A program made the translations under genes and the position numbers. A stretch of DNA of 64,000 nt from Meandrina meandrites (lineage: Eukaryota > Cnidaria > Anthozoa > Scleractinia > Meandrinidae), in the NCBI GenBank assembly GCA_963693305.1, contig OY855910.1, positions 20,180,362 through 20,244,361 of the forward strand. Reading direction: 5' to 3'. A model generated the notes under the pieces. The model was not told the DNA's origin, made no database searches, and saw only the letters and a program-made list of their open reading frames with translations. Of this stretch, positions 36,269-46,088 are shown one piece after another (the stretch's first letter is position 1; the number at the start of each line of letters is the position of its first letter).

Positions 36269-36526
36269 TTAGTGACGCGTTTGATTATTGTCATCATTTG
36301 ACCAATTCAATTCAATGTTGTAGTTTTTATCGAGTGTTATTTTTTGACCGTTTATTATTTTGGTTGTTAATAGCGATCTGATTTCGTTTAACTCAATTTG
36401 AAGATTTTCTAGCTCGATATTTAATTCATGTATATTGAGTTTTGAATCTTTTATATTTTTTAAAGTTATAATATATTTCAATAGTAGAGCTAATTCTGTG
36501 TATTCATTCAAGTCTTTTTTCGTCAT
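36269..36526 (-). CDS. Small coiled-coil protein of the Polinton
   Basis: 85 codons from an ATG at 36,526, with TTATATAAG about 20 bases upstream. Residues 10-55 are a run of I/L/E/N heptads predicted to be a coiled coil; the end is hydrophilic. No catalytic motif. It stands in a row of short minus-strand genes next to the polymerase. Confidence 0.6.
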   Translation of the reverse strand: MTKKDLNEYTELALLLKYIITLKNIKDSKLNIHELNIELENLQIELNEIRSLLTTKIINGQKITLDKNYNIELNWSNDDNNQTRH

Positions 36527-36553
36527 TGTATAATGTACTTATATAAAATAATT

Positions 36554-36901
36554 TTAAGTGTTGTGTAATTCTTTATGATTGAATTTTAGAGCAATGTAAA
36601 ATCGATCTCGAATGCATCTATAATTGATGATATCGCCTGCTAATTCATTACTGATTTGGTGATCCTTTTTAATGTTTTTGATGATGGCTGAGAATTTATT
36701 TTCGGTTTTAATAGTGTCTTCAATTACATATTGGTCTGCATATACAGACCAATTACCAAACCATGTTTTATATTGTTTGTTATTGATGGTGCTGATTAGT
36801 TTTGTGATGTTTAGTGATTTCTTTATACTTTTGGTTTGATAAATATTAGTAAGTGTATCTGTTAAAAAATCTTCATCATCTAGTTGTTTATGAATGCTCA
36901 T
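36554..36901 (-). CDS. Hypothetical Polinton protein
   Basis: 115 codons from an ATG at 36,901, preceded directly by AATATA. It begins nine bases after the polymerase stop (36,911), so the two may be co-transcribed. It is mixed alpha/beta in character with a conserved-looking WFGNWSVYADQYVIEDTIK core and no cysteine pairs or membrane segment. I do not recognise it. Confidence 0.65.
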   Translation of the reverse strand: MSIHKQLDDEDFLTDTLTNIYQTKSIKKSLNITKLISTINNKQYKTWFGNWSVYADQYVIEDTIKTENKFSAIIKNIKKDHQISNELAGDIINYRCIRDRFYIALKFNHKELHNT

Positions 36902-36910
36902 TATATTGTT

Positions 36911-39900
36911 TTAGTTGGATATTTTTATATGACCATATGCATAGCTTGTAATTCCATCTTTGAGTATGTATCGTTTATCATCGAAGCATGATAAGGAGAC
37001 TTTGTTTAGTTCATAACTGCTAAGTTGATGTCTGTCACTTCTGATGGTTTTCATTGTGTGATGCATTTGTTTACTGTTAAATAGCATCTCTTTATAATTA
37101 TCATGTGTTATATTCTGTTTAATGACATTTTTTTTGATTCCTTTGGCTGTTTTTGAAACTTTGCTATCGTCCTTTATATAGCTATACATTTTTGAACGTA
37201 GTCCAATAAATTCTTTAATTGGGGATGATGGAGATTCATCTTTAAATTTACCGATTACCTTTTTATTAGATTTATTGAAAAACGTCGAGCTTTCAGGGTA
37301 GTCACTGTTATCGAATTTATTTTTATCATCCCAAAAGTCTTGATATATATCATTGGTTTTAATTTCATAAGTCAGACTGTCTGTGTCAGTGAATAGTAAC
37401 TTGGCTTTATCTCCATATTTATTTTTAATGTAGTTATAATGAAAATCATACATCAGTGTTTTACTCAAATCGAGGATGCAAAAACCCAAATAACAAGGTC
37501 TGTCAAGAGTTAGTGTTTCTTTTATTTTATGCACAGCGACGAGATCGTTGTTGAATATTTTACTGCTTACATAAGTTGGTTTAGAAGCCATCTTCAATAG
37601 TTTCTTCTCTTCTGTGATGAGTCTCACATCGACTCTTTTTCGAAGGTTTTCCATCGTCTTACCATATACAGAATTATTCATAAGCTTGAAAAAGTCTTTT
37701 TCGAAAGCATTTTTAGCATTCTTACGTTTTTCAGTATTGAAATCAATATATTGCTTAAGCCATGGTGACTGATTGAACTCTAACACTCGATGGACTTTTG
37801 TTATTTTTAAACCCAGATCAAGGTATAACTGAAGATTTCGATAATGTAGTACATACTTTTCTTTATTATTCAAGGTAGGTATCAATTTATGAACTAACCC
37901 CGTGGATATATTGTATTTGTCAGCAATGTTTTTGGAATAATCAGATAGCATTTCTTTATTCACCTTGATTTTTTCAGGAGCACAAGGATAATCGTTGTGA
38001 TGATTATGTAAATCTTTAGGGTATTCTAGATCTACTTCCAAAATCAAGCCCTTTTTACTATCTTCTTTATAATTGGCCAAGTTTGTTTTATCAATCTGGC
38101 TTTTAGTCATCCATCTGAATCCATCAGTTGGCAAATACTGATTCATTGCCCAACCGTACAAATTGTTAGCATCAAGATATATGATATACTTCGAAGGCGC
38201 CTTTTCGTCGTATGATTTCATGTATTTATTGTTTGCTTTACCATAACGATTGGCTATGTAGCTGATTCCGCCACGCATAGCCTTTTCAATGAATTGATAC
38301 TTTTGCTTCTACATCAACTTCATTATGGAATTCCCTACCTCCTAACATAAGATCATGTGAAAGCATTAATATTTTTAAAGAGAAATGCATGAAGCTTATA
38401 AAGATGGGGTATGCAAATATTGAACATTTCCCAATTTCATAGTGTCTTTTTACTCTTTTTATTGCATGCACTAACAAGATTTTAGTCCATTTTATTGATA
38501 TTAGCAATTTTACCAGTTTTATACTCATTATTATTCATAGTTAGATATTTTTTAAAATTATTGTAATTTATATCTTAATTGTTTAAGCGAGGGCCACAGG
38601 TTTGTCAGTCAGCGACTGTAAAGTGTTTTAACCCTGATTAAATAAAGTTACTTACTTACTTACTTATACATATCAATATCTGTCATTAATTCCAGTTTGA
38701 TATCTGTCATTTTCAACATAGCATCCCAAGAAAGACCAGGGCTAGTAAAGTAATGACAGGGATCAAGCTTGTAATAAATCATACATGTCTTTCTGAAGTT
38801 TTCAAACACATCAGCAAGTAAAAGAACATCACTTTTAAGATATAAATCGTGATACTGGCCCATATTGCTAAGCTTGAATTTTTTCCATACAGTTTGAGCG
38901 TGTTGATAATCTTCATCAGTAATATGCTCATTGTTTAATATACTGTAAAAGGCTCCTTTTGATGGTAATTGTTCATTGAATTTATCAAAGCTATCCATAT
39001 AGTCGTAAGGATATATTCCTTTCCTAGCCATTAAATCAAGCTTTTTACCTTTAAACTCTTGGGAGGTATATTTAAAAGCTTCATTTGGTAAATTACTGAC
39101 TAATTTTTCTAGGCTAGAGCTCATGAATTGCATACTATCAATAAATGTTAGATGATTGCCAAGCATGAAAGCCATATACTTTTCCATATTGTTTGGTATA
39201 GCATTGATATTCATCTCTTTCATCTCTCCTTTTTTATTCTTATATGTATGGTTCTTAACAATAGCTCCAATCTCCTGCATAATAAAATGACTGTCATACC
39301 CTCGAAGATTGTGGAATATTACTGGTATTTTTATTTTATCAGGGTCTACTTTGAGTTGAAGATTACATTCTTGATGGGCTGACCCTCTGTATTTACCAGT
39401 GATATGACAATGATCTCGAACCCGTATATCATCATCAGTATATGCTTTATCACAAATATGACATGCTTTTGCTTTTTGAAATTCATCTTCATCATCCTTA
39501 GTCATCTTCAATGGTTTTTTGAAGAATCTTTTCATTGTATTTTTGCAGTATTTAACTTCATCTAACATATTTTCCATGAATTTATATACAGCCTTTTGGC
39601 GTCTATATATCTGCACTGGCTTTGAATATTGATCATCATAACAACGTACTACTTTATATCCATATCCGCAGTCAATATGCTTCTGATAAGCCTCTGTGTA
39701 TGATTTATCGTTATTTGGTTGGCAACCTTGAATCTTCTCTGTAGTGGCTTCGAAGTCGGCGTAAATGACAAATGGCACTCGCATCTGCTTATGAAAGTTG
39801 ACGAATTTTAGTATATTATTGTTCTTGTCAGGTATTTTTACTGCTTGAACACCATTTAATTGTATGCAGTTTTCCTTATGATCAGTTAACACTCTTTCAG

Positions 39901-41041
39901 AGCTAAAACATTGCAGGCAGTGCATACAAAAGTTCTTTCGTTCCTTATGTTTGGTCTGTTTATACATAAACTTATTGAAATCCTTAATTAGTATGTAATG
40001 CTTCTTTTCACCTTTTGTTATCAAAAGCAGTTCTATATGATCGTCATATTTTTCTTTTGATACATAAATGGGGTATTTTTGCTTGTCTTCATAACCGAAT
40101 ACATTAATATTAATCTCATTTTGCTTTTCAATCTTATTGTAATGCTTAGTAGCTACTGGGAATTCAATGCCATCATAATTTAAGTTGCTAACATATTGTT
40201 TGTCTGATTTTTTAATCCTCTGAGGGTCTTTGGTTTGCGGGTTTAAATACCTGATATGACACCACCTGAAGCACTCAGCATCCTCATTTTTAAGGTTGAT
40301 CAATCCCAAAGCACTGTTTCTAAGTTCATGTGGTAGTTGAATATATGAGGAGCCTTGCACTGGCTGATATTTCACTGTATTGATATAATGATTGTTGACG
40401 GATTGAATTGTCCAACCAGAACCTTCAGATACCCATTGGGCTATCTTATTCAAGATCTGTTGTTTTGATGATTCAAGTGATCCGGCAACTTCCATATTGT
40501 TTATAATTGTTTGAGGTGTGCTGTTGAAATATGCATTTTTCTCAATTATCTCATCGTTAGACACTTTTATGAATGTTATTTTCAATGTCTCAACGAATTT
40601 CAATCCTTTCATTTCATCCAGTAATGTATTGATGTGATGCTTGACAGCTGATCTTGTGTTTTGTAATTGCTCAAGCGGGTCTTTGTTATTTTTTATACCA
40701 ATTTCATATGATTTGGTATAACCTTTCAAAGCCTTATCAACTTGGTTTATTTGAGTCCTTGTGGCTGGAGTCGGCTTTACTGGTTTTTTGGTCCTTGGCA
40801 TGGGGACAGGCTTGTAATCATCCCTGAATTCAAGGAGTGAAAGAATTATATTATCTTCATATTCCTGTGCCATTTGCTTTACACTCTTACGAGGAGTTGG
40901 GATTGGTGGTCTCGGTTTGTATGTCCTAGGCTGGTCGGCTTTTAGCGATAATATCAGTTTTATAAGGTCAGTTTTTGATAGCTTGGATAGATCTGATTCG
41001 TTCATATTAATATTAGCAGAGATAAAATTTCTATTTTCCAT
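36911..41041 (-). pseudogene. polB: Protein-primed DNA polymerase B, split by a LINE
   Basis: The N-terminal 793 codons (38,660-41,041) hold two cysteine/histidine clusters (near residues 372-392 and 527-559) and the 3'-5' exonuclease motifs: YADFE (D429, E431), HNLRGYD (577-583) and YLKSDVLLLAD (734-744). The C-terminal 455 codons (36,911-38,278 and a little upstream) hold palm motif A (YLDANNLYG), motif B (KLMNNSVYGK) and motif C (FTDTDS). That is the protein-primed family B layout of Polintons and adenoviruses. The LINE at 38,301-38,665 separates exonuclease from palm, so no full enzyme can be made. The ATG is at 41,041 with TATAAAATAA just before it. Confidence 0.93.
38301..38665 (+). mobile_element. 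5'-truncated LINE inserted in polB
   Basis: Reading rightward, LWNSLPPNIRSCESINIFK leads to a stop near 38,441, the standard C-terminus of CR1/L2-like LINE proteins. A 3' UTR follows, ending in AATAAAG and TTAC repeats. ATAC on both sides (38,297-38,300 and 38,666-38,669) is a likely short target duplication. The polymerase reading frame lines up on the two sides if the insert is ignored. Confidence 0.85.
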
Positions 41042-41256
41042 TTATTTTATAGTATCAATTTCTCTTTAAGTACTTTATAGTAAAAAAAGCATTTTTGAGA
41101 TTTTTTATGCGTTCAAAATGTTAAACTATTATTATTACAGACAATCAGAAATATCATATTCCTGGTCGCCCTTAGTAACAATAACAATACATAAATACTG
41201 TGTAACCAGCAAGTAGCCTTTCAATATATTGTTACATAATTTGTCTTTAATATATT

Positions 41257-41478
41257 TCATTCATTTATCAGTTCAAAATCATCGACGTCTTCAATTGCCT
41301 TGAGTAAAGTATTGTATATGTGCTTTTTGGTCCTTATGTGTGAATGCTTACCGGCGAGACTGTAGTCGTGCTCACATACATCACACACCCACGATTTTCC
41401 TAGCATATATCGTGTTTTGCTCTGTCTGATAGCGTTTTGTCGATCTTCATCATTATCGTATTTTAATCTTCGTCCCAT
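41257..41478 (-). CDS. Small C2H2 zinc-finger protein
   Basis: 73 codons from an ATG at 41,478 with TATATAGTTATATTA upstream. One zinc finger of the U1-like type is clear: C32-x2-C35-x11-H47-x5-H53. The N-terminus is basic and the C-terminus acidic. It may bind nucleic acid or act as a small regulator next to the polymerase; that is inference. Confidence 0.7.
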   Translation of the reverse strand: MGRRLKYDNDEDRQNAIRQSKTRYMLGKSWVCDVCEHDYSLAGKHSHIRTKKHIYNTLLKAIEDVDDFELINE

Positions 41479-41600
41479 TAATATAACTATATATTTTTCT
41501 TCTTATGTAGTTTATAGTGCGTTTAAAAACTGGAAATATCAAAATTAACGCACTATAAAAATACTTAAAGAAATAAAACTATAGTAATTATATAAGACAA

Positions 41601-41918
41601 ATGGGATTGATGACTGTGAGAATCGACAACACCGATTTTTTTGTTCATGACAAATACTTTAATTATGGAGCAAATGAAAAGGGAGAAATACGAAACATTT
41701 TCACTAATGGAATACCGAAGCAGAGTCCACAAATTTATAATGGGGAATGGGAGATGATTGTACATATTTGGAAAGATGGTTGTAGGCATCGATTATTAAA
41801 AAAGAATTTTATATACGAGTGTATAAAAGGAGTTGAATTAGAACCAAATGATTTAATTTTACCAATCAACAGTAATTCTGCTGATCTGCAAATAGTAAAT
41901 TTAGTTCGTTTTCATTAG
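41601..41918 (+). CDS. Tandem paralogue A, HNH-endonuclease-like outline
   Basis: 105 codons from an ATG at 41,601, TATATAAG just upstream. Shared with the next gene: YGANEKGEIRNIFT, IPKQS, KKNFIYECIKG and LILPINSNSADLQIVNLV. The ending recalls the H-x-N-x-x-x-x-D-N-R-x-x-NL part of NUMOD/HNH homing-type nucleases, but the expected histidine is a proline, so catalysis is doubtful. It could be a DNA-binding derivative. Confidence 0.65.
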   Translation: MGLMTVRIDNTDFFVHDKYFNYGANEKGEIRNIFTNGIPKQSPQIYNGEWEMIVHIWKDGCRHRLLKKNFIYECIKGVELEPNDLILPINSNSADLQIVNLVRFH

Positions 41919-41984
41919 CCTTGCTCTCACACCTGAACACAAAGCTATTATTCTATATAATATATATTATTATTATATAGATAA

Positions 41985-42293
41985 ATGGATTCAAAGAGTG
42001 TTCAAATTAACGGTATCGAATATCGTATCCATCCCAGGTATAAAAAATACGGTTGTAATGACCAAGGTCAAATAATTAATATATTCACCCATAAATCTCC
42101 AAAGCAGAGTATCGACCGTTATGGGTATATTGTGCTTAACATAGCTGGTTTATTCCGTTGGAGGACTAAGATTTGGAAAATAAATTTTATATATGAATGC
42201 TACCACGGTTTATTAAATAAGGACGATTGCATATTACCTATGAATTGTAATATTAAAGATATTCGCCCTAGCAATCTCGTTTGTTTGTCATAA
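41985..42293 (+). CDS. Tandem paralogue B, HNH-endonuclease-like outline
   Basis: 102 codons from an ATG at 41,985, 66 bases after paralogue A, with TATATAG before it. It lines up with A along its whole length: YGCNDQGQIINIFT, SPKQS, KINFIYECYHG, CILPMNCNIKDIRPSNLV. It shows the same replacement at the expected histidine. The pair arose by tandem duplication, with a third start-only relic at 42,327. Confidence 0.65.
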   Translation: MDSKSVQINGIEYRIHPRYKKYGCNDQGQIINIFTHKSPKQSIDRYGYIVLNIAGLFRWRTKIWKINFIYECYHGLLNKDDCILPMNCNIKDIRPSNLVCLS

Positions 42294-42299
42294 AAATTT

Positions 42300-42360
42300 A
42301 ATCTTATTTAATAGTATATAAGAGAAATGGGTTTGATTACAATAGGAGTTGTAATCAAAC
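42300..42360 (+). pseudogene. Third paralogue relic and hairpin
   Basis: TATATAAGAGAAATGGG followed by TTGATTACAAT repeats the start region of paralogue A (TATATAAGACAAATGGG, TTGATGACTGT), then the similarity ends. At 42,331-42,360 a perfect hairpin forms: GTTTGATTACAA, loop TAGGAG, and the inverse. It could serve as a transcript end for the gene pair. Confidence 0.5.
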
Positions 42361-42755
42361 TGTGCTCTTATACTAAAAAATAAAATATGGAAATTCAGGT
42401 GTGTACCCCCAGCCGTGTAGTGACATGATTAATATTTAAAAATGCAAGAATTCTTGCCCATAATTAAACCATTTGGTTAAAAAGTTGGTTCGTTTTTTGG
42501 TTTTGGTTGAAAAGTTGGTACGTTTTTTGGTTTTGGCTTAAGTTGACATATGCAAATCAGGGCTGGAACCCCAACGGTTGTGAAAATGATTAATATTTAA
42601 AATGCTTCTCAAATCCAAGGTCATGAGGCAGTCGTATGATTCACATTGACCAATCATATTACGACAAGTAAGAAGTTTTTTTATTATAAACCTTAAGAGT
42701 AAAATTTACACAAAAAGTTTACAGTGAATTTTGTATAAAAATATAATAGTATAGA
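42361..42755. repeat. Intergenic region with short direct repeats
   Basis: AAAAGTTGGT(T/A)CGTTTTTTGG occurs twice in tandem (about 42,479 and 42,510). A longer pair with ATGATTAATATTTAAAA and a preceding ACCCC-AGC/AACGG block lies at about 42,405-42,450 and 42,567-42,605. No gene. It separates the HNH-like pair from the zinc-ribbon gene and could hold regulatory or origin functions. Confidence 0.5.
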
Positions 42756-43313
42756 ATGAGTTGTAATTCTGAAATCCACGATGAATTAAAAATTTTAAAA
42801 GAACCTACATGCCCTTTCTGCGATAATATTTTAATAGAATGTGATAAAGTTGCTGAGCCATGCTGTATTGAGCAGAATATATTGGAAGATGCCTATTCAA
42901 CAGTATGCAAGAATTGCGGTAGCCAAAGCTATAAATATACCTCCAATTATATCGATTTTTATGAAAATATGTATCACATACGACGAAAATCAGCATACAA
43001 GCGTTTTTATCATATCGAGAATACACTGAATTCTATTTGCTATGAGAATAAAATCACATTGACTTATAAACAAAGGGATAAAATTTATAAGACATTCGAA
43101 ATAATTGGATCTGTTATTCCTTCAGTTAATAAACTCCGAAGACGAATGATCAGCACTAAATATATCCTCAGGCAGTTATTTAAATTGCTTGATCTTCCAT
43201 TTGAATGTATAAAGATTACTAAATCTAGAAAAACGCTTGAATTTTATAATCAATATTGGGCAAAGATTTTAGAATTGAAAAATGCAGAGATATTGCACAT
43301 TATCAGACAGTGA
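42756..43313 (+). CDS. Zinc-ribbon protein, VLTF3-like
   Basis: 185 codons from an ATG at 42,756 with TATAGA before it. The N-terminal zinc ribbon has C19-x2-C22 and C51-x2-C54, followed by SAYKRFYHIENTLN (about 79-92) and an alpha-helical C-terminal half with RRRMISTKYILRQLFKLL. This order, zinc ribbon then YKR-x-x-H then helices, resembles the late transcription factor VLTF3 of poxviruses and other large DNA viruses, which switches on virion genes. The similarity is by eye only. Its 3' end overlaps the next gene by 11 bases, tail to tail. Confidence 0.5.
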   Translation: MSCNSEIHDELKILKEPTCPFCDNILIECDKVAEPCCIEQNILEDAYSTVCKNCGSQSYKYTSNYIDFYENMYHIRRKSAYKRFYHIENTLNSICYENKITLTYKQRDKIYKTFEIIGSVIPSVNKLRRRMISTKYILRQLFKLLDLPFECIKITKSRKTLEFYNQYWAKILELKNAEILHIIRQ

Positions 43314-43773
43314 ATTGTTTGTTATATCTGTTAACATATTCATCTACAGTGGGACATTGATCAATTACAATATCGTCAAGCACTTTTAGATCGGTCAGAA
43401 AAGCATTTTCATCAGATGGTAAGCCTCTCAAGAAGCATTTTATCTGTATACAAACTTTCTCACAACTTGTGTATGCAAATTTGCATTTATTAACTTTCTC
43501 AGAAATGTTACTCTTTGTTATATAACCATGAATCAAAACACCCGATCCTGTTAAACAACCTATAACAATAGGATTAAGAGTGATGCTACCAACAACAGAA
43601 CCTATGACAGTCAAGCCAATGGAGGACATCTGCAGAGACAGATAAACACGTTTCAATTTCTTATACTTCCATTTATAACATGTCTGTAATCGGTGGTAAT
43701 TATTATACAGTTCCTTCAATTCCTTCACTCTATCTTCTGATAATTTGTTGGATATGTGATTAAAATTCATCAT
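43303..43773 (-). CDS. Small membrane protein of the Polinton
   Basis: 156 codons from a double ATG at 43,773, preceded by CATATAAG. Residues 46-84 form one long hydrophobic, glycine-rich region (GLTVIGSVVGSITLNPIVIG and onward) that could be a membrane hairpin of two helices. A basic coiled-coil-like segment precedes it and a mixed domain with four cysteines follows. It may be a virion membrane or membrane-active protein; not recognised as a named family. Confidence 0.65.
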   Translation of the reverse strand: MMNFNHISNKLSEDRVKELKELYNNYHRLQTCYKWKYKKLKRVYLSLQMSSIGLTVIGSVVGSITLNPIVIGCLTGSGVLIHGYITKSNISEKVNKCKFAYTSCEKVCIQIKCFLRGLPSDENAFLTDLKVLDDIVIDQCPTVDEYVNRYNKQFTV

Positions 43774-43830
43774 ATGTCTTCTTATATGTTATATTATTAT
43801 ACAATGTTTCGTTCATTCAATTTTCTATTT

Positions 43831-44030
43831 TTATTCGAAGAATACTGACTTGGTTTTGTCTAAAAATTGAATTTTATGGTACTCTTTATTATTTATTGGA
43901 TATGCAGTCATACTAAAACCGATTCTTTGTACATAGTAATCTGAAGAAATTTGAAGGCTAGATGCATTCAGCGTATACCCCGAGAAAATTTTATTGATAC
44001 TGATACTAGTTACAAATACCGATCCGAAAT
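43831..44030 (-). pseudogene. Frame-shifted tail of the fibre-like gene
   Basis: Directly beyond the fibre gene, the neighbouring frame stays open for about 65 codons (for example SINKIFSGYTLNASS, YVQRIGFSMTAYP) and stops at 43,831. It has coding-like composition, no ATG at its start and no other function for the stretch. It is best read as the displaced C-terminus of the fibre protein. Confidence 0.55.
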
Positions 44031-46069
44031 TGATTCCCTATTTTAGTATACCAGAGATTCATATATTTACCTATATAATCAGCTCTAATTTGCGTATAAG
44101 ATACATCTAAATCATAATCGAGGTATAATTTATTATTCTCTACTTTTACCCATGGAAAATCAAAACTACTACCATTGACGAAGTTTATTTTAATTCGTTT
44201 ATTATCACCGGGCTTATAGTCATTTTTAAATGCCATATATATAGTCCAGTCATTGGATCCAGTCACATTATTGAAATTAATTTCAAAATCACACATAAAG
44301 CCCTTTTTTGGATCAAAATCTGCTAACAATTTTGTTGGATTAAAGACAAGATTACCATTTAATCCAGACACTACAGCACCAAAGGTATCTGACATGATGA
44401 ATTTAGATGCATCCATTAGATCATAAAAGTGACTAAACACCTCATTGTAATAGCTTTTTGGTTGTAATGCTCCCAATTTGCCCAAGAGTGTTGCTTCAAG
44501 CGTATTTAACTGCTTGTAATTAACACCATCATCGTCATTTTTAGCATCCTTTACGCCTGAAATCGATTGGTTTTGTAATGTAATTGGGGTGTTGAATGCT
44601 AATTTTTCACTATTATCTATATACCATAGCGCGTCATAAACACTACTGTCGACATTTGATTGATAGCTTTTGATACCATATATGATGAGATGACATTGCA
44701 ATTTCGGTACATAAGGCTGTTTAGGTTTCATCTTCATAACTATATCTTGATACAAATAGTTGTTACCATGTTGTTGATTTTTATGAAATTGAACAAGAGT
44801 CCGGCAATGATCGTCATCGACACGTGTTGTTATTTTATTTATAATTTCATACACTGATACGACGTCAATATCAACTGTATTTTTGTCAATTTCATTCGGG
44901 TAAAATATTTCTATGATCATAGTGTAATAGTCATTATTGTAAGTGTACATGTTAATACCCAGTCTGCTCGAATAATAGCCTTTTTGACCGTCAAGAAGTA
45001 ATTTTATACTGATGGCCTTCTTATTGACTTTGTGTAATGAGTTTTGATATGTAACCAATGCCCCCAATTCAATATCGTTTTCATCTGTCAATTGATAGGT
45101 ATGATCAGTCATGACTTTATCAAAAACATTATCCTGCCCAATAGAACTAACATGAGACTGTGTGGTGTTTTCAATCATGAATTTTTTGGTAACGGCGTCT
45201 GAATCGGCACTGGGGTCTTGAATATTAGTAATTTTATGGCCACCCATATCAAAATCACCCCACATCAAATTACTTCCATCGAGTAACATGACTTTGTCAA
45301 TATCTGCTTTTAGATTATCACGTGAATCAACGTAGATTTTATTGGTAGCACTGTGCAGATATTTGGGGTCCGAGAAGTAATAAATTTGACGTCGGGTATC
45401 TGGGAGAAATGAATTAAATAAAATGGAATTTTGCAATTCCCCACCAGCTTCTAAACTAAGGTATTTTTCAGATAAATATTTGATATTGGGAACATCGTTA
45501 TCACTTGTCGAACTTGCGTCATAATATGGTACTTGCAATCGTGATTTGATTGCTTGCGGAGTCGTCGTTTTCATATCAATTTTATCAGCTAATTTAACAT
45601 CTGTCAATGATGACACTCTATGAATTTCAGTATCGATATAATCTTTATTCAAGGTTTGTGATAGATGAAAGGTGCTATCTGTATAAGCCTTAGCGGTAGC
45701 CTTGATCTCATTGTCTTTTAAATCGACATATTGTTTATTAGTGATAGTTGTGGCATTCCAACTACTTGGGTCGTAAACCTCGCTATTATGTAAACTGTAA
45801 CCTCTCAAGTCAAAGTATGATTGAGTCTTGCTATCTCTTTTCAAGAAATTGTTTCTTAGATATTCTTTATTGACAGCGGATCCATAGTCTTTTTTAATAG
45901 AATCATAATCAGAATCATCAGGCGCATCATCTTGAGTCTTAACATTGAAAAGTATTTTATTGTCCATATCATAGTTACCTGAAGATGTCAATTTAAAACC
46001 AATTGCAGGTTTTGCACTTTGAGAATATTTGGTATGTATAAATTCATGTTTGTCATTTATATACCCCAT
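44006..46069 (-). CDS. Phage-tail-fibre-like spike protein
   Basis: 687 codons from an ATG at 46,069. A motif of the form (T/V)NK-x-Y-(V/I/L)-D recurs at residues 65-71, 110-116, 140-146, 195-201, 242-248, 292-298 and 517-523. It is preceded at least three times by a D-M-x-x-(N/H)-K-I block (32-40, 274-281) or a Q-x-I-S-G-V block (about 500). That is the shaft repeat of phage tail-fibre proteins, which form trimeric fibres. Residues about 550-675 look like a beta-sandwich, lectin-like head. A second open frame continues past the stop to 43,831, suggesting that the native end is lost to a one-base shift. Confidence 0.75.
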   Translation of the reverse strand: MGYINDKHEFIHTKYSQSAKPAIGFKLTSSGNYDMDNKILFNVKTQDDAPDDSDYDSIKKDYGSAVNKEYLRNNFLKRDSKTQSYFDLRGYSLHNSEVYDPSSWNATTITNKQYVDLKDNEIKATAKAYTDSTFHLSQTLNKDYIDTEIHRVSSLTDVKLADKIDMKTTTPQAIKSRLQVPYYDASSTSDNDVPNIKYLSEKYLSLEAGGELQNSILFNSFLPDTRRQIYYFSDPKYLHSATNKIYVDSRDNLKADIDKVMLLDGSNLMWGDFDMGGHKITNIQDPSADSDAVTKKFMIENTTQSHVSSIGQDNVFDKVMTDHTYQLTDENDIELGALVTYQNSLHKVNKKAISIKLLLDGQKGYYSSRLGINMYTYNNDYYTMIIEIFYPNEIDKNTVDIDVVSVYEIINKITTRVDDDHCRTLVQFHKNQQHGNNYLYQDIVMKMKPKQPYVPKLQCHLIIYGIKSYQSNVDSSVYDALWYIDNSEKLAFNTPITLQNQSISGVKDAKNDDDGVNYKQLNTLEATLLGKLGALQPKSYYNEVFSHFYDLMDASKFIMSDTFGAVVSGLNGNLVFNPTKLLADFDPKKGFMCDFEINFNNVTGSNDWTIYMAFKNDYKPGDNKRIKINFVNGSSFDFPWVKVENNKLYLDYDLDVSYTQIRADYIGKYMNLWYTKIGNQFRIGICN

Positions 46070-46088
46070 TTTCTGTTAATATGTTAGA

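Noticed and set aside
38286..38528. 80-codon minus-strand gene inside polB
   Set aside because: It is the reverse of the LINE insert, whose plus strand carries the WNSLP-type ending.
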